The notes under the pieces: model-generated
What the model saw: only the letters and a program-made list of their open reading frames with translations
What the model was told of the DNA's origin: nothing
Database searches by the model: none
In this document: positions 31,543 to 38,015 of the stretch, piece after piece
Layout: each line of letters starts with the position of its first letter
Numbering within the stretch: the stretch's first letter is position 1
From: an uncultured Muribaculum sp.
GTDB taxonomy: Bacteria; Bacteroidota; Bacteroidia; Bacteroidales; Muribaculaceae
Assembly (NCBI GenBank): GCA_910589555.1
Contig: CAJUTE010000028.1
Span: 1 to 38,015 of the forward strand
Length of the DNA stretch: 38,015 bases
Reading direction: 5' to 3'
Program-made: the position numbers and the translations under genes

Positions 31543-31569
31543 AAAAGGCCCGCATTCAGCGAGCCTTTT
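31543..31569 (-). terminator. terminator of the M23/LysM gene
   Basis: Stem AAAAGGC/GCCTTTT with an inner CGC/GCG separated by one C-A mismatch and a 5-base loop, followed by T on both strands. It lies 32 bases after the M23 gene stop and could act in both directions. Confidence 0.75.
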
Positions 31570-31600
31570 TATCGTGTGAAATATGAAGCAATATTGTTTA

Positions 31601-32539
31601 TTATCTAACTCTCAGAGATTTGCCTATTGTGAGCTTGGTGGTGGCGCTGATGCCGTTGAGCCTGCATAGCTTAGCTACGGTCGTGCCGTTTCGGCTGGCT
31701 ATTCTGGAGAGAGTGTCGCCTTTTCTTATCTTCACTGTGCTTGCCCCTGCCGAAGCAGTAGTTTTACCGGTGGCTGATTTTTTTGCGGGAGCATAGTTGC
31801 GTGATTCTGTGTAATTGCTCTTTGTGAAGGTGAATTGGTCGGTATGTGTTGTTTGATTTTCAAAATCGAATATTGCGGCGGGGTTGATGGCATATCCCAT
31901 GAAGCGTGTCTCAAAATGGAGGTGAGGACCGGTTGAGCGTCCTGTATTGCCGCCAAGAGCGATGGGATCGCCGGCTTTAACATAGTCGTCGGGTTTCACG
32001 AGGAAGCGTGACAAGTGTCCGTACACTGTTTCAAGTCCGTTTTCGTGACGCACGATCACATAGTATCCGTAGCCTCTGCGTTCATAGCGGGTGAGACGCA
32101 CCTTGCCGTCAAACGCGGCACGGATGGTGTCGCCTATCTGCACTTTGAGGTCGATCCCCTTGTGCATACGGCGGAAACGACGGCGATAGCCGTAGGGTGA
32201 AGTCACATATCCCGGAGTGGGCATGGCGAAATTGGTTACGTCGATCACCTTTGAGTCGGGCACGACTGAATTGGTGTAGGCGTTGACGAGCTGGTTGTCC
32301 CAACCTTCGGTATATATGTCTAATTCGGGTTCCTCTTCCTCTTTGAACATATTGTCCATGTAGTCGAGGGTTTCCTTGAGCTTGATCTGCTCGGTGACAT
32401 TGGTCTGGTATGCTAAAAGATCCTTGTGTTCGGCATTATGTTGTGCCGGGCGACGGGTGGAGATGTCATCAGCTGCCGCCGACATAGATGTCAAGGCACA
32501 CACGGTGGCTAATGCTATAGTCTTTAAATTGAATCGCAT
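31601..32539 (-). CDS. secreted M23 endopeptidase with LysM domain
   Basis: A 312-residue exported protein: signal peptide (about 1-22, ending SMSAAADD), a charged region, an M23/LytM peptidase domain (about 112-215) and a C-terminal LysM repeat (about 268-312, VKIRKGDTLSRIASRNGTTVAKLCRLNG). Zinc-binding motifs are complete: MHKGIDL (HxxxD) and GPHLHFE (HxH). It is thus predicted to be a catalytic peptidoglycan cross-link hydrolase and not a degenerate activator such as EnvC. It stands alone between two terminator-like regions; FtsX at 17976 could be functionally linked, but this is speculative. Confidence 0.93.
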   Translation of the reverse strand: MRFNLKTIALATVCALTSMSAAADDISTRRPAQHNAEHKDLLAYQTNVTEQIKLKETLDYMDNMFKEEEEPELDIYTEGWDNQLVNAYTNSVVPDSKVIDVTNFAMPTPGYVTSPYGYRRRFRRMHKGIDLKVQIGDTIRAAFDGKVRLTRYERRGYGYYVIVRHENGLETVYGHLSRFLVKPDDYVKAGDPIALGGNTGRSTGPHLHFETRFMGYAINPAAIFDFENQTTHTDQFTFTKSNYTESRNYAPAKKSATGKTTASAGASTVKIRKGDTLSRIASRNGTTVAKLCRLNGISATTKLTIGKSLRVR

Positions 32540-32677
32540 TCGGTTTTCAGGTTTCTTTTTTTCAGGTTCGTTAGTTCTGCCGTGAAAGTTACATTTCCTT
32601 AATCGGTCAAAGGGTATTGAATGAAAATACGATTCCCGAAAAATTTAAGATTATTAACTTTCGCGTCTTTTCTACTC

Positions 32678-32685
32678 CAAATATA
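32678..32685 (-). promoter_or_regulatory. possible -7 element of the M23 gene
   Basis: TATATTTG on the minus strand, about 140 bases before the ATG, without a matching -33. The remainder of the 348-base gap (32540-32887) is AT-rich and shows no gene. Confidence 0.35.
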
Positions 32686-32887
32686 CGGAAAAATTTATTT
32701 AATGGGTTGATTTTAAATTCAAAAAAGTGCAAATAAACCCTAAATGGAATTTTAAAACACTGTAATTGGTTGATTTTTAGCGATATGTGTAAATATGTTT
32801 TACAACATATTTTGAACAAACCCCGGTTCCGGGTTGTTGCCGGTGTTAATCGATGTTAACTGTGCCGGTGTGTTGGAAGCCGCGGGG

Positions 32888-34978
32888 TCAGCTTATTCTC
32901 GACCAGTCGATTGTGGTGTTGGATGATGTCGAGAGCTCCCTGAGCAGCAGTCGGTGCTGAGGGGCTGACAGGGTGGGGTCGGCGTCGAGTATTTCGGTGG
33001 CGGTGTCGCGGGCGAGCTGCACAAGCTGTCCGTCGGTGGCGAGGTTGGCGATATGGAGCTCAAACGGGATGCCGCTTTGCATTGTGCCTTCGATGTCGCC
33101 GGGACCGCGCATTTTCATGTCGGCTTCCGCGATGACAAATCCGTCGGTGGTGGAGGTCATGATTTCGAGGCGCTTGCGGGTGTCTTTGGCTATTTTTTCG
33201 TGCGACATGAGTATGCAGTAGCTTCTGTCTGATCCTCTGCCCACACGTCCTCTGAGCTGATGCAGCTGCGATAGTCCGAATCTTTCGGCGTTTTCGATGA
33301 GCATAACGGTGGCGTTAGGCACATTCACGCCCACCTCTATTACGGTAGTCGCGACGAGTATACGAGCTTCTCCCGACACGAACAGCGACATCTGATGCTC
33401 CTTTTCCGACGGCTTCATTTTTCCGTGGACATAGCACACTTTGTATTGTGGGAATGTTTCGCGGATCAGTTCATATCCCTCCTCAAGGCAGCGCAGGTCG
33501 AGCTTTTCATTCTCCTTTATCAATGGATACACGATGTATGCCTGTCGTCCGGCTTTGAGCTCTTTGCCTATGCCTTGGTATACGCTCATGCGCGATGTGT
33601 CGTAGCGCAGAAGTGTGGTGACCGGCTTTCGTCCGGGCGGCAGCTCGTCGATCACCGATACGCTGAGATCGCCATATACCGTCATTGCCAAGGTGCGGGG
33701 GATGGGTGTGGCTGTCATGACGAGCACATGCGGAGGCGTGGAGTTCTTGTGCCATAGGCGTGCCCTTTGCGCCACACCGAAACGGTGCTGCTCGTCGATC
33801 ACCACAAATCCCAGATTCTTGAACCTCACGTTGTCCTCGATCACGGCGTGGGTACCTATTAATATGTGTAGCGAGCCGTCTTCGAGCTGTGAGTGGATCA
33901 TGTCGCGTTCCTTTTTCCGGGTGGAGCCTGTGAGAAGCTTGATGTTGACCCCTATTGCCGATGCGAGTTTCGACAATGTTTCGTAGTGCTGCGTGGCGAG
34001 GATCTCCGTTGGCGCCATCAGGCACGCTTGTGTGGAGTTGTCGAGGGCGATGAGCATGCACAGCAGCGCCACGAGTGTCTTTCCGCTCCCCACGTCGCCC
34101 TGCAGCAGGCGGTTCATCTGCCTGCCGGTGGTCATGTCGGCGCGTATCTCTTTGATCACCCTTTTCTGGGCGCCTGTCAGCTCGAAAGGCAGTTGCTCTG
34201 AGTAGAAGCGGTTGAAGTATTCGCCGATTCTTGGGAAGCGGAAGCCGGGAAGCTGGGATGTGCGTTGCCTCGAATAGCGGAGTATGTTGAGCTGAAGGTA
34301 GAACAGTTCTTCAAACTTCAGGCGCGTTCTGGCGGCATTGAGTTTTTCGACCGACCCGGGGTTGTGGATGTTGACGAGCGCCTCGCGCAGCGGCATGAGC
34401 CGCAGCCGTTTCACTATTTCATCGGTGAGTGTCTCGCGTATGTCGGTCGATGATGAGAGGATGGATTGTATCCAGGTGTATATCTGCCGGGAGGCTATTC
34501 CTTGGTTGCGCAGCGTTTCGGTGAGCGGGTAGACTCCGCGCATTCCCTGCTGAGCGGTGATCGACTGCGGGGTGTCGATCTCGGGGTGGACCATGCTCCA
34601 GCGGTTGTTGAACGGTTCGGGTTTGCCAAAGAGGATATATTCGTTGCCGGTGTGGTAGCTCTCCTTTATCTGTTTTATCCTTTTGAACCACACCACTTCC
34701 ATGGTGGTCCTGCCGTCGGTGAACACGCCCACGAGCCTTGTTTTCGCGCCTTCGCCTTGCACTGACATGGCTATGAATCTGCCCTTGACTTGCATGTGGG
34801 GCATCCCCTCCTCGAATTGCGATATGCTGTAGAATGACGACCGGTCGAGATAGCGGGTGGGGAAGTGGAACAGAAGGTCGCGATAGGTCTTTATCCCGAG
34901 CTGCTTGCTCAGGAGTTCGGCGCGTTTCGGCCCTATCCCTTTCAGGAATTTTATGTCAAGTTCGCGCAGCCTGTTCAT
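32888..34978 (-). CDS. recG: ATP-dependent DNA helicase RecG
   Basis: A 696-residue superfamily 2 helicase that remodels stalled forks and branched DNA. An N-terminal OB/wedge domain (about 1-230) precedes the helicase core: Walker A GDVGSGKT (in LLQGDVGSGKTLVALL), DEQH-type motif II (VIDEQHRFGV), motif III VLVMTATPIPRTLAMT, and motifs V-VI VATTVIEVGVNVPNATVMLIENAERFGLSQLHQLRGRVGRG. Length and motifs are normal. It is coupled to ispD by a four-base ATGA overlap. Downstream only a weak CCGG/CCGG-type stem is seen near 32825. Confidence 0.97.
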   Translation of the reverse strand: MNRLRELDIKFLKGIGPKRAELLSKQLGIKTYRDLLFHFPTRYLDRSSFYSISQFEEGMPHMQVKGRFIAMSVQGEGAKTRLVGVFTDGRTTMEVVWFKRIKQIKESYHTGNEYILFGKPEPFNNRWSMVHPEIDTPQSITAQQGMRGVYPLTETLRNQGIASRQIYTWIQSILSSSTDIRETLTDEIVKRLRLMPLREALVNIHNPGSVEKLNAARTRLKFEELFYLQLNILRYSRQRTSQLPGFRFPRIGEYFNRFYSEQLPFELTGAQKRVIKEIRADMTTGRQMNRLLQGDVGSGKTLVALLCMLIALDNSTQACLMAPTEILATQHYETLSKLASAIGVNIKLLTGSTRKKERDMIHSQLEDGSLHILIGTHAVIEDNVRFKNLGFVVIDEQHRFGVAQRARLWHKNSTPPHVLVMTATPIPRTLAMTVYGDLSVSVIDELPPGRKPVTTLLRYDTSRMSVYQGIGKELKAGRQAYIVYPLIKENEKLDLRCLEEGYELIRETFPQYKVCYVHGKMKPSEKEHQMSLFVSGEARILVATTVIEVGVNVPNATVMLIENAERFGLSQLHQLRGRVGRGSDRSYCILMSHEKIAKDTRKRLEIMTSTTDGFVIAEADMKMRGPGDIEGTMQSGIPFELHIANLATDGQLVQLARDTATEILDADPTLSAPQHRLLLRELSTSSNTTIDWSRIS

Positions 34979-35664
34979 CTCATGCTGTTGAAAAGCTCGG
35001 CTATCTTTATATCGGCGGGAAGTGTCACCTTTATGTTTTGCGGATCGCCTTCCACGAGCTGCATCTCGGTGTGCCCGGCAGCTGCCATGACCGATGCGTC
35101 GTCGGTGAATTCATTGTGGTACGGAATTTTGTATGCTTCATAAAGCAGTCTGCCGTTGAATGCTTGCGGAGTTTGCACCGATCGGTAGTTGGCGCGGTCC
35201 ACCGGAGTGGAGCCTGTGGGGGTGACCATCCTCAGCGATTCCGTGACCGGGGTCACCGGTATGGCTCCGGGCGCCCCTGCCGCTACCGGGGCTATGGTGC
35301 GGCGTATCAGCTCCGCCGATGCCATCGGGCGGGCTCCGTCATGCACGGTGATTATGGTGTCGTCAGTGATGGGGGCGGGTATCGTGGAGATTGCGTTTTT
35401 CACCGATTCCCAGCGTGAGGCTCCGCCAAATGCGGTCGTGGGAGTAGTGAAGCTGTATTCGCGGCACAGGCTCTCCCACATTTCGGCATGGCTTTCGTTT
35501 ATCACGAGTATCACGTGGCTCCCCGGAAGCGCGTCGCGGAAGCGTTCGATGGTGGTCATGATAAGCGGTCTGTCGCAGAACAGGCAATATTGTTTCGGCA
35601 GTTCTGCTCCGAAGCGTGAGCCGCTGCCGGCTGCTACTATTATATTATATATGTGTCCGTACAT
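34975..35664 (-). CDS. ispD: 2-C-methyl-D-erythritol 4-phosphate cytidylyltransferase
   Basis: A 229-residue enzyme of the non-mevalonate isoprenoid pathway; it joins CTP and MEP. The N-terminus IIVAAGSGSRFGAELPKQY is the nucleotide-binding signature, and VHDGARPMAS, the threonine-containing PVTESLRMV and QTPQAF-containing VQTPQAFNGRLLYEAY are further IspD motifs. The ATG at 35664 is the only start before the glycine-rich motif. It overlaps recG by ATGA. Confidence 0.95.
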   Translation of the reverse strand: MYGHIYNIIVAAGSGSRFGAELPKQYCLFCDRPLIMTTIERFRDALPGSHVILVINESHAEMWESLCREYSFTTPTTAFGGASRWESVKNAISTIPAPITDDTIITVHDGARPMASAELIRRTIAPVAAGAPGAIPVTPVTESLRMVTPTGSTPVDRANYRSVQTPQAFNGRLLYEAYKIPYHNEFTDDASVMAAAGHTEMQLVEGDPQNIKVTLPADIKIAELFNSMR

Positions 35665-35668
35665 ACCG

Positions 35669-35676
35669 CAAATTTA
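35669..35676 (-). promoter_or_regulatory. possible -7 element of ispD-recG
   Basis: TAAATTTG on the minus strand ends four bases before the ispD ATG. If used, the transcript would start at or next to the start codon. No -33 TTTG is visible. Confidence 0.35.
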
Positions 35677-35721
35677 CAAATTCTTTTTGGATGGCACGGT
35701 GTTTTGTCTTGACCATGCGAA

Positions 35722-35758
35722 AAGAAAAAGCGGAGAATGCCTCGCCGGCAGCCTCCGC
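35722..35758 (-). terminator. terminator of the sigma factor gene
   Basis: On the minus strand GCGGAG pairs with CTCCGC (35758-35753 with 35735-35730), with an inner GCTGCC/GGCA part, followed by TTTTTCTTTTC. It lies 66 bases after the stop. Confidence 0.75.
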
Positions 35759-35823
35759 GTATTCGAAAATGTGCAGTAAGTTTCTTTTTTTCTTTGGGTT
35801 CTTTGTTGTCAATGGTTCGGAGC

Positions 35824-36327
35824 TTAACGGTAGTCCTTAAGCATTTCCTGAAGACGTTGGCGAGCAAAGAAGATGCGGCTCTTGATAGTGCCAAGAGGTA
35901 AATTCATCTGTTCGGCGATCTCGTTGTACTTGTATCCCGCTACGTGCATAGAGAACGGAATGCGGTACTCGTCGGCAAATGAATCGATTGCCGCAGTGAT
36001 TTCGTTGGCTGCGATTGAGCCGTCGGGGGTCTCGAAGCCTGAATCTTGCGGGAGGTTCAGGTGATAGAGGTCTTCGGTCTGGTCGATGACGGTTGCTGAA
36101 CGCACCACCTTGCGGTAGTTGTTGATGAAGATGTTGCGCATGATGGTGAACACCCAGCCCTTGAAATTGGTGTTGTCAACATATTTGTCCTCATTGTCGA
36201 GAGCCTTGAGGGTGGTGTCCTGAAGCAGGTCGTAAGCGTCGTCACGGTTTGCGGTCAGCGTGTAAGCGAAGTTCAAAAGATTGCTTTGAAGGTCGAGAAG
36301 CTTAGTTTGAAAATTTGAAGAACCCAT
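35824..36327 (-). CDS. ECF-type RNA polymerase sigma factor
   Basis: A 167-residue sigma-70 family protein with region 2 (about 10-75: LLNFAYTLTANRDDAYDLLQDTTLKAL and FKGWVFTIMRNIFINNYRK) and region 4 (about 108-160: YRIPFSMHVAGYKYNEIAEQMNLPLGTIKSRIFFARQRLQEML). Region 3 is missing, as in ECF factors. No anti-sigma gene is adjacent, which together with its strong resemblance to a widespread Bacteroidales protein suggests a conserved role and not nutrient uptake. I start at ATG 36327 (MGSSNFQTKLL); an ATG at 36357 would add ten residues unlike the family. Confidence 0.92.
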   Translation of the reverse strand: MGSSNFQTKLLDLQSNLLNFAYTLTANRDDAYDLLQDTTLKALDNEDKYVDNTNFKGWVFTIMRNIFINNYRKVVRSATVIDQTEDLYHLNLPQDSGFETPDGSIAANEITAAIDSFADEYRIPFSMHVAGYKYNEIAEQMNLPLGTIKSRIFFARQRLQEMLKDYR

Positions 36328-36413
36328 AGTCGAAAAATTTTTAAGTAAGTAGTGCAAATATTAAATGTGTAGTCTCAAATGCTTCACAAAGGTGTTACAA
36401 ATCGATTACGATA

Positions 36414-36421
36414 CAAAGATA
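36414..36421 (-). promoter_or_regulatory. -7 element of the sigma factor gene
   Basis: TATCTTTG on the minus strand with a weak ATTG 18 bases upstream. The leader would be about 80 bases. A plus-strand TACTTTTG lies at 36443-36450, facing away. Confidence 0.5.
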
Positions 36422-36473
36422 CGCATTATTTTTAATATGCAATACTTTTGGGGTAAAATTTTTACTCAATGAC

Positions 36474-36499
36474 TATATTTTAACTATAGTTAAAATATA
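36474..36499. repeat. 26-base perfect palindrome
   Basis: Each half reads TATATTTTAACTA, without a spacer. It lies 24 bases downstream of the plus-strand TACTTTTG element and about 150 bases upstream of the sigma factor gene, so it could be an operator or a cruciform or bidirectional hairpin. Confidence 0.65.
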
Positions 36500-36702
36500 A
36501 ATAACTGATTTTTAGGTATAAGTTGTATAAGTGTTAAATTACATATTTGTTACAAATAACATCACTAAATGTTACATTGTTGCTATTATACCCTGTGGAT
36601 GTGGATTTTGTGTTGTAAAACAATGTTTTGCAGCTATTGTTCATGATGTGCTCTCTGAACAAATCATGATTTGGTGTGAAAACGATCATTATCCTGCATG
36701 AT

Positions 36703-36735
36703 AAAGGCGCGAATCTATCCTAGACTCACGCCTTT
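36703..36735. other. intergenic hairpin with AATCTATC
   Basis: AAAGGCG pairs with CGCCTTT, then GAATCTA with TAGACTC around a 3-base loop, giving about 14 pairs with one mismatch. No U-run follows on the plus strand. It may be a structured RNA or a terminator; no gene is adjacent. Confidence 0.45.
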
Positions 36736-36906
36736 CAGAAGGGGATGTAGGCTTCCCTTCCATTTTATTTGTCAACCTTAAATCTCTTAATATTATTTCC
36801 CTTTCGCCAGTGCCTCATTCCCAAGTGTGGCTCTACCGGAGAATGAACCGGCTATGGCTTAGGTTGATTTTTTTTCAATTAGTATAGTGTGTGGAATAAA
36901 AATAAA

Positions 36907-36937
36907 GGTGTGCCAATCTATCGCAGGCTGGCACACC
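36907..36937 (-). terminator. hairpin, terminator-like on the minus strand
   Basis: A perfect 9-base-pair stem (GGTGTGCCA with TGGCACACC) and a 13-base loop that again begins ATCTATC. On the minus strand it is followed by TTTATTTTTATT, so it would end a transcript coming from the right. No gene is seen there: 36938-37400 is AT-rich and I see no feature in it. Confidence 0.45.
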
Positions 36938-37425
36938 AGCTACACATATTATACTGAAAAAATTATTACAACTTTGTTTCAATTATCATATTTGTGTCCT
37001 AAAAGCAAATTTTCCATGTGTGATGTGATTTAAGATTCATTAATATGACGCGAAATTATATCATTGCCGTCTTATATGCAAGCACCCATTAATCAGGCAC
37101 TTATGCTTATTGTAAAAATTAACCGATACTTATCGTAATTTCGTGGTGTGTGTGGACTGTAGCTATTTAGTTGTTAATTAGGTGTTTATCTATAGGCTTA
37201 ACATAGCCTGTCGCAGAGTGTTTTCGTATACTGCTGTATATGTTAAAATATGCTAAAAGTTAAATTCTTATCATCTTACATACATAAAGTATTGTTCAGT
37301 GGAACACTTTGCTTATCTTTTAGTTAGCGGCAATTGATTTCGGCATAACGCACCCCAAAATACTATAGCCAAATTGAACAATAAAACCTGAAAGATTCAT
37401 CTTGCTCTGTTGAATGCAAAACGCC

Positions 37426-37865
37426 CCCGGAAGAGCTATATAAATGCCGTGAAACGGCAAAATAATTTAAGCTCCGCCACGAGGCGAAGCCGAGGCGCGG
37501 AGAAAGCCACCACCCCGAAACGGGCGTCGAAGACGTCCACCAACCGGAACTACAAAACATCCAATACAAAATCGGTCAGTATGACCGCAAGATGTCGGTA
37601 TGTAGCGTTAGCGGAATGCCGTGTTGCGAGTTTATGTCATATTGTTCGTGTCGTAAGAGAAGCGGTCAGTATGACCGCACGAGATCAGCCCAGTATGTAG
37701 CGTTAGCGGAATGCTGGGTAAATTGGTCGATAATTAAAATTAAGCTCTGTAAGAGCGAACCATTATATCGTTCCTCCGGAACTCTATATATTGGGGATGC
37801 TATCTGTGACCCGGCATTCCGCTGGTGCTGCATGTCGGGCTAACCTATCACGGTCCTGCAGACCG
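37426..37865. repeat. island of REP-like palindromic repeats
   Basis: Three copies of a 26-30 base stem-loop are present: 37596-37621 (plus), 37689-37718 (plus) and 37810-37839 (inverted). Copies 1 and 2 share 22 identical bases starting GTATGTAGCGTTAGCGGAAT. Each plus copy is preceded by an identical CGGTCAGTATGACCGC hairpin (37573-37588 and 37663-37678). Two diverged CCGGAA...CTATATA segments (37428-37448 and 37777-37791) and many small hairpins fill the rest. Short ORFs that cross this region follow the repeats and are not credible genes. Confidence 0.7.
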
Positions 37866-37897
37866 CATCCCACAATCCCGTTGTGCAAAAAAAATCC

Positions 37898-37928
37898 ACC
37901 CACGGGGATAAAAAGTGGGTAAATCCCC
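37898..37928. other. two interleaved complementary stems
   Basis: ACCCAC (37898-37903) pairs with GTGGGT (37915-37920), while GGGGAT (37904-37909) pairs with ATCCCC (37923-37928). The two stems cross, so they exclude each other or form a very tight pseudoknot. Confidence 0.45.
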
Positions 37929-37941
37929 GGAAAACCCTCAC

Positions 37942-37949
37942 TATCTTTG
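37942..37949 (+). promoter_or_regulatory. -7 element near the window end
   Basis: TATCTTTG fits TAnnTTTG and points to the right. The -33 is not clear. The gene it serves lies beyond the window. Confidence 0.4.
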
Positions 37950-37959
37950 CCCAAACAAA

Positions 37960-38015
37960 TATAACGGTATCAATCTGCGGGAGAGACATCCCGTCACGGT
38001 TCCGCCACAATCACG
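37960..38015 (+). promoter_or_regulatory. possible end of a cobalamin-riboswitch-like leader (cut by window)
   Basis: A hairpin CGGGA...TCCCG is followed by CACGGTTCCGCCACA. This resembles the 3' core of cobalamin riboswitches (GG-G--A-AUCC, CGGUCCCGCCACUGU), but the expected 5' part is missing between the -7 element and this block, and two core bases differ. It may be a relative or a coincidence. Confidence 0.25.

Noticed and set aside
37573..37839. CRISPR array
   Set aside because: Repeats occur in both orientations, spacing is unequal, spacers are not of constant length and no cas gene is near.
37363..37843. Several 68-96 codon frames on both strands
   Set aside because: They follow the palindromic repeats, share peptide fragments only because the DNA repeats do, and have no promoter or domain.
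37898..37928. Classical H-type pseudoknot
   Set aside because: The first linker has no bases and the last has two, too short to span six-base-pair stems.

Overview
The window looks like chromosomal DNA of a Bacteroidales bacterium, probably Muribaculaceae or a close relative (the family is inferred from gene content only). Evidence: promoters of the Bacteroidetes type (TTTG, about 20 bases, TAnnTTTG) stand in front of many genes; there are almost no Shine-Dalgarno sites; and several gene sets are typical of Bacteroidales: DUF4492-cydA-cydB, ftsX-DUF3098-uppP-truB-queA, an HU/CCDC81-like plus SPOR protein, type B L31 and a DUF6377 regulator.

Positions 1-6455 (minus strand) hold the most unusual part: one operon from a consensus promoter that encodes a TolC-like outer-membrane protein, a membrane-fusion protein with a C-terminal SPOR domain, a TackOD1-type multi-zinc-ribbon protein that seems to end in a degenerate GGDEF domain, a processive family 2 glycosyltransferase with the D,D,D,QxxRW signature, and the start of a nucleotide-sugar dehydrogenase. 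I read it as a synthase-dependent exopolysaccharide production and export machine. It resembles alginate or cellulose systems in logic, but it has different export and control parts.

Positions 6540-15021 (plus strand) hold a class A penicillin-binding protein, a biotin-carrying decarboxylase/carboxyltransferase subunit, L31 type B with its own promoter and terminator, the cytochrome bd operon with a small membrane protein in front, and a YigZ/IMPACT protein. Positions 15018-20556 (minus strand) hold the ftsX-DUF3098-uppP-truB-queA operon and an acetate/succinyl-CoA transferase. A palindromic two-way promoter separates the transferase from miaB (plus strand). A Crp/Fnr regulator and a BASS-type transporter form a small minus-strand operon up to 23865.

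Positions 23866-26859 are AT-rich and gene-poor. They hold a DUF6377 sensor-regulator, a possible 49-residue protein, and three hairpins all capped by a C(GUGA)G loop, two of which end promoter-started transcripts without an ORF (candidate small RNAs). An ATP-grasp-like gene follows and overlaps the end of maf. The minus-strand operon from 31451 to 27988 encodes the HU-SPOR protein, a nitroreductase, a DUF2520 Rossmann protein, a KdsC-like phosphatase and Maf. Then come an M23/LysM endopeptidase, recG-ispD (4-base overlap) and an ECF-type sigma factor.

The last 1.7 kb (36328-38015) has no credible gene. It holds a 26-base perfect palindrome, two related hairpins, an island of REP-like palindromic repeats with a covarying stem, and, at the very edge, a sequence that resembles the end of a cobalamin riboswitch.
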